From Clostridium_AT radicumherbarum (GTDB lineage: Bacteria > Bacillota > Clostridia > Clostridiales > Clostridiaceae): a DNA stretch of 64,000 bases. Shown one piece after another: positions 36,444 to 43,786 of the stretch (within the stretch, counting starts at the first letter, position 1; the number at the start of each line of letters is the position of its first letter). The position numbers were made by a program, and so were the translations under genes. The stretch is from the NCBI RefSeq assembly GCF_045310525.1, contig NZ_JBJHZY010000001.1, forward strand, positions 434,001-498,000, in the 5' to 3' direction. Below the pieces are notes generated by a model. That model was given only the letters and a program-made list of their open reading frames with translations, made no database searches and was not told where the DNA came from.

Positions 36444-37634
36444 TTAATTCAAGTTAAAATTTTTATATACCTTTGAATAAACCCATAGAGCATTAAGTAG
36501 GAGCAGTGCACTTGTAATAAAGAAAACATAACTTATACCAAACCTGGCCGCCACTTGTCCACCTAGAACTGAACCTCCAAATATCCCCAAATAACCCGCT
36601 GATATAGTGAAGCCGAATATCCTGCCTGTAATAGAAGTTGGTGTGATTTTCTTTACGAGGGTATTCACAGAAGGATTTAAGCCTCCTAAGGTTAGTCCTA
36701 ATAAAAATCGGAGTCCCATTAGCTGCCAGGGATTTTGTACAAAAGCCTGAGGTATATAGATTAGTCCCGCAGCAACAAGTGAAACTAATATAACTTTATG
36801 TGGACCAACTTTATCAGAAAGTTTACCTAGGTTTGGAGCTGCAATTATATTGGCAAGGCCTGAGGCTGAGAATGCCAATCCAGATATAAGAGCAATATGA
36901 CTGGTATTTTTGCTTAACTGTGAAACATATACAGTTATTATAGGTTCAATTGTATATAATGCAAGAGTTATAACAAAAAAGGTTACAGATAAAACAATAG
37001 TCAGGCTCTTTTCAGGAACACTATTCCAAACTTCTCTGGCACTTAGCGGCTTTTTAGTCTCACGAACAAAAGCTTCTTTTACAAAAATAAGAGTAGTGAT
37101 AAAAGCAACCAAGAGCAGTGCACCTGTTATAAAAAATACTGGTTGTAAACCAAAGCTATCTTCAATGAGACCTCCGATGGTTGGCCCCAGAAGTGATCCT
37201 GCAATACTTGCAGTTGAAAGTGTTCCTAAGGCATATCCGGCATTTTCCTTATCTGTTTGAGTAGCAATGAGTGTAGCGCAGGCCGTACTATAGCCTGTGA
37301 TAGCCCCTTGAAGCAATCTTAATCCAATAAGTACATATACATTTGGTGCTAGTCCCATGCAGAATATAACAATTGCCATGCCAAGACTTGCTCTTAGGAG
37401 CATGGGTTTTCGTCCGTATTTGTCAGCTGCATTACCCCAAATAGGTGAGAAAATAGCTGAAATTATATAGGTAATGCCAAAGGCAATTCCTGAAAGCTCC
37501 GCAACTGATGCAGTATTGGTAATTCCAAGCTGCTTTATATAAAGCGGCATTACCGGTGCAATCTGACTCATTCCTATACCTGAAACAAACATTCCAAACC
37601 AGCAGACTATTAAATTTCTTTTCCACAATTTCAT
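36444..37634 (-). CDS. MFS multidrug transporter
   Basis: A 396-residue, twelve-helix major facilitator. Landmarks are the loop 2-3 motif GNAADKYGRKPMLLRA, GLRLLQGAITGYSTAC in helix 4, and GTLSTASIAGSLLGPTIGGL, the antiporter motif C in helix 5. These place it with drug:H+ antiporters. ATG 37634 is chosen because GGGGAAGG precedes it. It is divergent from a TetR gene, and a palindrome covers both promoters, so drug-inducible expression is likely. Confidence 0.92.
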   Translation of the reverse strand: MKLWKRNLIVCWFGMFVSGIGMSQIAPVMPLYIKQLGITNTASVAELSGIAFGITYIISAIFSPIWGNAADKYGRKPMLLRASLGMAIVIFCMGLAPNVYVLIGLRLLQGAITGYSTACATLIATQTDKENAGYALGTLSTASIAGSLLGPTIGGLIEDSFGLQPVFFITGALLLVAFITTLIFVKEAFVRETKKPLSAREVWNSVPEKSLTIVLSVTFFVITLALYTIEPIITVYVSQLSKNTSHIALISGLAFSASGLANIIAAPNLGKLSDKVGPHKVILVSLVAAGLIYIPQAFVQNPWQLMGLRFLLGLTLGGLNPSVNTLVKKITPTSITGRIFGFTISAGYLGIFGGSVLGGQVAARFGISYVFFITSALLLLNALWVYSKVYKNFNLN

Positions 37635-37732
37635 AAGCCTTCCCCTTTTCTTGTTGAAATAAGTCATCGTAGAAAACTATTTGTTTTTACTGTGCTTATT
37701 TTTCTCGCAGTAGTATAAATACTTGTAATATT

Positions 37733-37804
37733 ATTATAAACTACATAATATAGCTAGTAAACTATATTTTATAGTTTGATAAAATTATATTGTAATGTTA
37801 AACT
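37733..37804. promoter_or_regulatory. divergent MFS/TetR promoters with shared operator
   Basis: Minus strand: TTTACT (37761-37756), 17 bp, TATAAT (37738-37733). Plus strand: TTGATA (37776-37781), 17 bp, TAAACT (37799-37804). A perfect palindrome AAACTATA-TTT-TATAGTTT (37759-37777) touches both -35 boxes. A further half-site AAACTATA lies at 37800-37807, over the TetR -10 box. One repressor dimer could silence both directions. Confidence 0.8.
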
Positions 37805-37836
37805 ATATTTAATAAGAATTTTAGGAGGTTAAGGAC

Positions 37837-38397
37837 ATGCAAAAACGGAATCTTACAAAGGAAAAAATCATTCAAGTTGCTTTTGCATTGGCTGACGAAA
37901 TCGGTCTTAATCAAGTTACCTTCCCAAAGCTTGCAGAAAAATTGGATATAAAATATCCATCTTTATATAATCATTTTAATAATATGGATAATCTTAAAAA
38001 AGAAATGACAGTATACCTTTTAAAGGACTTGAATTTGAAACTTATGCAGAGATTAATCGGCAAAAGTGGCGAGATTGCTATAAGAGAGTTTGCCTATGTT
38101 CACAGGGATTTTGCCTTTGAAAACAGAACCGGCTACGCACTTATTATGAATATTCCAAGTAAGGAAGATGAGGAATTATTCCGTTTAGCGAAAGAAACTA
38201 ATAAGATTGTTAATCAGGTTTTAGAGTCTTTCGTGAAGGATAAAACCATAATGATGCATAAAAGTAGGGCGCTAAGAAGTCTTTTACATGGCTTTATCTC
38301 TATGACTTTTCTTGGATATTTTCAAGGTGATGCTAATTTAGAAGACAGCTTTGCATTAATGATAGATGATTTTATTTTGTCACTGTCAAGAAAATAG
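37837..38397 (+). CDS. TetR/AcrR repressor (WHG-type) of the divergent MFS pump
   Basis: A 186-residue TetR protein with N-terminal helix-turn-helix LTKEKIIQVAFALADEIGLN and recognition helix FPKLAEKLDIKYPSLYNHF. The C-terminal ligand domain is of the TetR-WHG type (LRSLLHGFISMTFLGYF). It faces an MFS drug pump with an operator between them, so it most likely represses the pump and itself. Start ATG 37837 follows AGGAGG. Confidence 0.92.
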   Translation: MQKRNLTKEKIIQVAFALADEIGLNQVTFPKLAEKLDIKYPSLYNHFNNMDNLKKEMTVYLLKDLNLKLMQRLIGKSGEIAIREFAYVHRDFAFENRTGYALIMNIPSKEDEELFRLAKETNKIVNQVLESFVKDKTIMMHKSRALRSLLHGFISMTFLGYFQGDANLEDSFALMIDDFILSLSRK

Positions 38398-38476
38398 AAG
38401 GATCAATATTCTATTAAAAGACAGGTAAGTTATATTGATGAACAATGGTAAAGAATACGATATTAAGGAGGGTTTT

Positions 38477-38998
38477 ATGCGAGATATTATAATCAATTTA
38501 CTTGAGGAGTCTGATGCAGAGGAACTTTTTACATTCGAACTTAAAAATAGGGCTTTTTTTGAGAGAGTAGGCTTCCCAAGAGGAGATAACTATTATGAAT
38601 TAAATAATTTCAATACAATAGTAAAGGAATCAATGGAGGAACAAAAAAAAGGATTAGCATATATGTATTTAATAAAGAATCATACCGGAATGATTCTTGG
38701 CAGAATAAATTTATTATCAATAGAAAGAGGAATTTTTAATAAGGCTGAACTAGGTTACAGAATGGGCGAGGAACATCAGGGAAAGGGATATGCAACAAGC
38801 GCTGTAAAACTTGTTTTAGATGAAGCAGTCAATAAGCATAAGCTTCATAGGATAGAGGCTGGGACATCACCTAATAATATAGGATCGCAAATAGTTTTAA
38901 TAAAGAATGGTTTCCAGTTTGCTGGACGCTTTAGTAAATATATCTTTAAGAATGGAGAATGGTGTGACAGCATATTTTTTGAAAGAATACTTGAGTAA
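38477..38998 (+). CDS. GNAT N-acetyltransferase, intact paralogue
   Basis: A 173-residue GNAT enzyme of the RimJ/RimL-like group. The acetyl-CoA loop region is GYRMGEEHQGKGYATSAVKL, followed by HRIEAGTSPNNIGSQIVLIK, where the N-I-G-S motif is typical of this group. ATG 38477 with AAGGAGG is preferred to the longer frame. Substrate could be a protein N-terminus or a small amine. It is nearly the same protein as the frameshifted copy at 2863-3383. The homology also covers about 20 bp of leader with the same ribosome binding site. Confidence 0.92.
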   Translation: MRDIIINLLEESDAEELFTFELKNRAFFERVGFPRGDNYYELNNFNTIVKESMEEQKKGLAYMYLIKNHTGMILGRINLLSIERGIFNKAELGYRMGEEHQGKGYATSAVKLVLDEAVNKHKLHRIEAGTSPNNIGSQIVLIKNGFQFAGRFSKYIFKNGEWCDSIFFERILE

Positions 38999-39001
38999 AT
39001 A

Positions 39002-39015
39002 TATTTTGCAAAATA
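39002..39015. repeat. 14-bp palindrome
   Basis: TATTTTGCAAAATA lies directly behind the acetyltransferase gene. It is self-complementary; no role is evident. Confidence 0.4.
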
Positions 39016-39096
39016 CAGCTAAGATGCATTCTTTTGATCATTGCCACGAAAGATTAGATAAATACGAATTAATTTTAAATGATAGGAGAGATAAAG

Positions 39097-39537
39097 TTGA
39101 GAATAGCAAATGGAATTGAAATGCTTGAAATATCATGCAACCTGATGGGTAGGGTGACCAAAATATACCCTGTACTAATATGGGATGACAAAGATATGGT
39201 GCTTGTAGATACGGGTCTTCCTGGACAATTGGAAAGGTTTCGGGAAGCAGTAGAAAAGATTGGGTTGTCATTTGAAAGAATCAGCAAGGTACTTATAACA
39301 CATCAGGACATAGGCCATGTGGGTTCTCTTGCAAGCATTGTAAAAGAAATGAATATTCAGGATGAGCATTTATCAGGACCCAACCAGGAGAACACTTATG
39401 ACATGGACGAAGTAGTTAAATCCATTAAAAAATTCACCAAGTATGATATACAGAATATAGTGTGCTATCACAGCGGGTTATACAATGATAATGCAAAGGA
39501 AGCAATTTGTGAATTAGTTGGGGGAATCAGGAAGTAG
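39097..39537 (+). CDS. MBL-fold hydrolase with internal deletion
   Basis: The 146-residue frame begins at TTG 39097 (GGAGAG just upstream). Residues 1-86 match the N-terminus of a common ~245-residue clostridial MBL protein, including WDDKDMVLVDTGLPGQL and the metal motif at THQDIGHVGSL. Residues 90-140 match its C-terminus (GPNQENTYDMDEVVKSIKKF, then IVCYHSGLY). About 100 residues between them, containing the HTPGHTPGH and aspartate metal ligands, are missing in frame. Also Gly73 stands where the THxDxDH motif has Asp. The protein can be translated but should not bind two metals; it is probably on the way to becoming a pseudogene. Confidence 0.75.
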   Translation: MRIANGIEMLEISCNLMGRVTKIYPVLIWDDKDMVLVDTGLPGQLERFREAVEKIGLSFERISKVLITHQDIGHVGSLASIVKEMNIQDEHLSGPNQENTYDMDEVVKSIKKFTKYDIQNIVCYHSGLYNDNAKEAICELVGGIRK

Positions 39538-39570
39538 GATAAATTTAAATTAGATTGAGAAAAGTGAAAT

Positions 39571-39612
39571 TTTAAACGCCACATATGATAAAAACATGTG
39601 GCGTTTAAATTT
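39571..39612. terminator. hairpin after the MBL gene
   Basis: A 14-bp perfect stem TTTAAACGCCACAT / ATGTGGCGTTTAAA (39571-39584, 39596-39609) with an 11-nt loop; A/T on both flanks. Confidence 0.75.
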
Positions 39613-39710
39613 AAACTAAAAATTATATGTTTTGCGGAACTATTAGCAAGTTTATCCTGTTAAAGTGTATAATTATTAATAAGTAATTTGCAAAGTTATT
39701 ATGAAGGCTG

Positions 39711-42700
39711 GTGGGGACATTGTATTTTGATGTTGAAAGGATTGAAAAGATACTGAAAGAGCTTCAGACACTTATTTATTATAAAAGAGAGCGAATAGAT
39801 GAGGTCTACATAAAAGAAGGAGACTTTAAAAATTGCAAAGCTGCAGATGAGTCTTACGGGGCTTTTATTAAATTTGGGCAATACGATGTTTGGGGAGATA
39901 AGAATAAGAGATTTTGGTTTAAAGCTGAAGTTTCCATTCCAAAAGAATTTAATGACAAATATGTAGTTTTAGAAGTCGCTACTGGTAAGGAAGGGCAGTG
40001 GGATGCTGTAAATCCTCAGTTTTTGAGTTTCTTAAATGGCAAAGTAGTTCAAGGGCTAGATACAAATCACAGAGAAATTATTATAAGTAAAGCTGCAGCA
40101 GAAGGTGAGAACTATAGGGTTGATTTTCATGGCTATGGTGGTATGAATGACTCTAAGTCAAAATTCAATGTATACATAAAGGCCTTTGATGAACTAACAG
40201 AAAAATTATACTATGACATAAAAGTTCCTTTAGATACAGCAAAGTTATTAAAAGAAGAAGATAAAAGAAGAATAGATATTTTAAAGCACTTGATAAACAC
40301 CTTGGAAATTCTAGATTTAAGAAAGCAATATTCCGAAAACTATTATAGGTCCGTTAATGAAGCTGTAAATTACTTAAGAGATAATTTTTATGAAGCTGAA
40401 TGTGGAAAAATTAATGAGGGAACTGTTGCATGTATAGGACATACCCATATAGATGTAGCCTGGCTTTGGAATTTAAAGCAAACTAGGGAGAAAGCTGTGA
40501 GGAGCTTTTCAACAGTGCTGAGTCTTATGAAGGAGTACCCTCATTATAAATTTATGGCATCTCAGCCTGTACTATATAAATTTGTAAAGGATGAAGCCCC
40601 TGAGGTTTACGAAGAAATAAAGGAAAGAATTAAGGAAGGCAGATGGGAGGCAGAAGGTGCCATGTACCTAGAGGCAGACTGTAACCTTACCTCTGGAGAG
40701 TCCTTAGTAAGACAGCTTTTGCATGGGAAAAAGTTTTTTAAGGATGAGTTTGGAGTAGAGAGTAAGGTGCTATGGCTACCTGATGTATTTGGATATTCTG
40801 CAGCCTTGCCCCAGATTTTAAAGGGCTTTGGAATAGATTATTTCGTAACTTCTAAGATAAGCTGGAATGAATATAATAGACTTCCCTATGATACCTTTAT
40901 GTGGGAAGGTATAGACGGTACAGAAATCCTAGCCTACTTTATTACCGCAAATGATTATGAAAAAGTTATAAATGGCAGTCATAGAACCATATACGAGGCG
41001 CAAATAAATCCATCTCAAGTTAAGGGAGCCTATGAAAGATACAAACCAAAGGAAATGAATGATGAGGTTATTATAAGCTACGGGTATGGTGATGGCGGCG
41101 GAGGCCCTACCAAGGATATGTTGGAGAATTACATTAGGCTTAATAAAGGCATACATGGCTGTCCTAAAACTGAGGTAAGCTTTACACTAGATTACTTTAA
41201 AGCTTTAGAGCATAGGATTAAGGATTATAATAGACTTCCGACCTGGAAGGGAGAGCTTTATTTGGAATTCCATAGAGGAACATATACTACTATGGCTAAG
41301 AATAAGAAGTATAACAGATTCTGTGAATATTTATATGAGGATTTAGAGTTATTCAGCTCTATAGCTAAAAACATAGACAAAGAGTTTAAATATGATAAAG
41401 AGGGGATAAACAATAACTGGGAGCTTATATTATTAAATCAATTTCATGACATTATTCCAGGTACCTCTATTAAAGAAGTCTATGATGAATCTTGGCAGCA
41501 ATACGAAAAGGTTATAGAAAGCGGCAAAGATTTATTAAATAATGCTCTAAAAGTTGTAGGTAGAAACATTAAGCTAAGTGAAAAGGCTTTTATAGTATTT
41601 AACCAATTATCCTTTTTAAGAAATGAATACTTTGAGTTTGTGTTAACAGAAGAACTAAAAGGTAAAACTCTAGTGGATGCAGATGGTCGGGGGGTTTTAA
41701 TTCAGACCTTAACTGATAATAAAGCCTTAGCCTATGTAACAGATATCCCAGCTAAAGGATATAAGGTGTTTTATATTAGAGAAGCTTCAGTAAATGAGAT
41801 TCCTAATAAAGCTGCAGTAAAGATTAAGCGCATAGACAATAAGGAAGTTATTTTAGAAAATAAATTTATAAAAGTGAAGGTGGATTCAAGAGGAGAGCTA
41901 ACTTCCATATTTGATAAAAGTGCACAAAGAGAAGTTATTAAAACAGGTGAAAAGGCAAATAACTTGGTAATTTATGAGGATAAGCCACATAATCCTTGGG
42001 AAGCTTGGGATACAGATATATATTATAGGGAAAAGTCCTGGGATATTACTGACATAGAAGCAGTTGAAGTTTTAAGCACTGGGCCTCTAAAGGCTAGTAT
42101 AAGAATACGAAAGAAATATGAGGCATCCACAATAGAGCAGATTATAAATTTATATCATGAAAGTTCAAGAATTGATTTTGAGACTAAAGTCAATTGGAAT
42201 GAAGAAAATGTACTATTACGAGTTAACTTCCCAGTAAGTATTAATGGAAACAGGGCTGCCTATGATATTCAATATGGAAACCTTGAAAGAGACACACATT
42301 TTAATAGCAGTTGGGACATGGCTAAATTTGAGGTTTGTGCACATAAATGGGCGGATTTAAGTGAATATGGTTATGGAGCTGCATTATTAAATAATTGTAA
42401 GTACGGCTACAGCGTGAAAGATGGAGTTTTAAGTTTAACACTTTTAAAGTCACCTAAATGGCCAAACCCAACCGCTGATATGGGTTATCATGAATTTACT
42501 TACTCATTTTTGCCTCATGAAGGTAAATGGCAGCAGGGAAAGGTTCAAGAGGAAGCTTACAAGCTAAATTGCAAGCCATATATCATTTTAGAAGAATCTC
42601 ACAATGGAATTCTAGAAGATAAACTTTCTTTTATTACTGTTGATGCTGAAAATGTAATAGTTGAAGTGGTTAAAGAAGAGGAAGCAGGAAAGGATACTAT

Positions 42701-42884
42701 AGTAAGATTGTTTGAGAGCTTTAACAAGAGGACAAAGATAAAGCTTTCAACATCAATAAAACCCAAAAGGGTATGGGAAGTAAATTTAGAAGAAAAGGAA
42801 CTTAAGGAATTAGCATTTAATGAAAATACAATTGAATTTACTATAAAACCTTATGAGATTAAGAGTTTGAAAATAGAGTACTAA
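39711..42884 (+). CDS. GH38 alpha-mannosidase
   Basis: A 1057-residue cytoplasmic family-38 alpha-mannosidase. An N-terminal ~230-residue domain precedes the catalytic domain, which opens with Zn2+ ligands in IGHTHIDVAWLWNLKQTREK; the nucleophile Asp lies in WLPDVFGYSAALPQIL, and LNQFHDIIPGTSIKEVYDES carries the late zinc histidine. The C-terminal half is beta-sandwich, with NPWEAWDTDIYY and TYSFLPHEGKW. It removes alpha-mannose from glycans. The exact start is unclear: GTG 39711, or TTG 39720, which would give the usual MYFD-type opening. No transporter gene is adjacent. Confidence 0.93.
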   Translation: MGTLYFDVERIEKILKELQTLIYYKRERIDEVYIKEGDFKNCKAADESYGAFIKFGQYDVWGDKNKRFWFKAEVSIPKEFNDKYVVLEVATGKEGQWDAVNPQFLSFLNGKVVQGLDTNHREIIISKAAAEGENYRVDFHGYGGMNDSKSKFNVYIKAFDELTEKLYYDIKVPLDTAKLLKEEDKRRIDILKHLINTLEILDLRKQYSENYYRSVNEAVNYLRDNFYEAECGKINEGTVACIGHTHIDVAWLWNLKQTREKAVRSFSTVLSLMKEYPHYKFMASQPVLYKFVKDEAPEVYEEIKERIKEGRWEAEGAMYLEADCNLTSGESLVRQLLHGKKFFKDEFGVESKVLWLPDVFGYSAALPQILKGFGIDYFVTSKISWNEYNRLPYDTFMWEGIDGTEILAYFITANDYEKVINGSHRTIYEAQINPSQVKGAYERYKPKEMNDEVIISYGYGDGGGGPTKDMLENYIRLNKGIHGCPKTEVSFTLDYFKALEHRIKDYNRLPTWKGELYLEFHRGTYTTMAKNKKYNRFCEYLYEDLELFSSIAKNIDKEFKYDKEGINNNWELILLNQFHDIIPGTSIKEVYDESWQQYEKVIESGKDLLNNALKVVGRNIKLSEKAFIVFNQLSFLRNEYFEFVLTEELKGKTLVDADGRGVLIQTLTDNKALAYVTDIPAKGYKVFYIREASVNEIPNKAAVKIKRIDNKEVILENKFIKVKVDSRGELTSIFDKSAQREVIKTGEKANNLVIYEDKPHNPWEAWDTDIYYREKSWDITDIEAVEVLSTGPLKASIRIRKKYEASTIEQIINLYHESSRIDFETKVNWNEENVLLRVNFPVSINGNRAAYDIQYGNLERDTHFNSSWDMAKFEVCAHKWADLSEYGYGAALLNNCKYGYSVKDGVLSLTLLKSPKWPNPTADMGYHEFTYSFLPHEGKWQQGKVQEEAYKLNCKPYIILEESHNGILEDKLSFITVDAENVIVEVVKEEEAGKDTIVRLFESFNKRTKIKLSTSIKPKRVWEVNLEEKELKELAFNENTIEFTIKPYEIKSLKIEY

Positions 42885-42960
42885 GTTTATTACTGCCGGT
42901 TATGAGCTGAGTATTAAAGTCTAGCTAGAACAATATGAATACCATAATAAATGTAATGAG

Positions 42961-42988
42961 GGAGCGCTTTTGAAGTGTTCCTTTTTTT
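42961..42988 (+). terminator. terminator after the alpha-mannosidase gene
   Basis: Stem GGAGCGCTT / AAGTGTTCC with G-U pairs and a 3-nt loop, followed by seven T. Confidence 0.8.
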
Positions 42989-43062
42989 ATTAAGAATCTC
43001 TGAAGAAACCAGAATAAGCTCATTGACTTGTGTTTCACAGGCAATTTGTAATATTTCATAGA

Positions 43063-43118
43063 CTCATTGACTAATTTAGTCAATGAGCCTATAATATTAA
43101 TTGACTAGATTAGTCAAT
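43063..43118 (+). promoter_or_regulatory. promoter with two TetR-type operators
   Basis: TTGACT (43067-43072), a 17-bp spacer and TATAAT (43090-43095) make a near-consensus promoter. A 25-bp perfect palindrome (43063-43087, half-site CTCATTGACTAA, 1-bp centre) covers the -35 and spacer. A second palindrome, ATTGACTAG-A-TTAGTCAAT (43100-43118, one mismatch), sits at the transcription start. A lone half-site CTCATTGACT is at 43019-43028. The TetR gene starts at 43141. Confidence 0.85.
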
Positions 43119-43140
43119 GATGCTCTGAGGAGGAGTTTAA

Positions 43141-43785
43141 GTGGAAGAATTAACAAAACATAAGATATTTACCATGGAAGATAATAAACGTGATACTCTT
43201 CTTACTGTGGCCATGAGTAAGTTTGCAAGTAGCGGGTACAAGAAAACTACTACAGATGAGATAATTTTAGCTGCAGAAATATCAAAGGGATTACTTTTTC
43301 ATTATTTTGGAACGAAAAAGGATTTATATATATTTCTTTTTAAATATGCAAACGCTATAATAATGCAAGATTTCTATGATCGAATTGATATGAAGAAAAG
43401 GGATATATTTGAAAGACTGCGTAATATTTTCTTGTTAAAATTTGAGCTCACCAATAAATATCCTGCTATCTTTGACTTTGTGGCATCAGCATATTTTGAA
43501 AAAGACCCTGCGGTGGCAGCAAAAATTAATAAGTGCTCAAATCAATTGTTTCAAGACGCCCAGAAGGAGACATTTAAAGATATAGATTTATCTCTATTTA
43601 AGGCGAACATTGATGCTTCTAAGGCAATTGATATTATTATCTACACCTTTAGGGGCTATAGTGAAACTCAGGCATCACCTGAAAAACACATAGAAGACTA
43701 TAATAAGGAACATGAACGATATATAAGGGAAATTGATGATTATATTAGGGTGCTACGTGCAGCATTTTATAAGGAGGGGAAATAA
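43141..43785 (+). CDS. TetR/AcrR family repressor
   Basis: A 214-residue TetR protein. Residues 15-60 form the DNA-binding part (RDTLLTVAMSKFASSGYKKT, then ISKGLLFHYFGTKKDLYIFL). The rest is a helical ligand domain with no recognised subfamily. It starts at GTG 43141 after GAGGAGG. Two palindromic operators on its promoter indicate autorepression, and the 1-bp gap to the next gene shows that the PEP-synthase-like enzyme is under the same control. Confidence 0.92.
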   Translation: MEELTKHKIFTMEDNKRDTLLTVAMSKFASSGYKKTTTDEIILAAEISKGLLFHYFGTKKDLYIFLFKYANAIIMQDFYDRIDMKKRDIFERLRNIFLLKFELTNKYPAIFDFVASAYFEKDPAVAAKINKCSNQLFQDAQKETFKDIDLSLFKANIDASKAIDIIIYTFRGYSETQASPEKHIEDYNKEHERYIREIDDYIRVLRAAFYKEGK

Positions 43786-43786
43786 A

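Noticed and set aside
36910..37260. 116-codon open frame antisense to the MFS transporter
   Set aside because: Antisense of a transmembrane protein gene; no start signal and no family match.
2863..38998. Transposition as the cause of the two GNAT copies
   Set aside because: No transposase, terminal inverted repeats or target-site duplication is visible at either copy; homology covers only the gene and its short leader.
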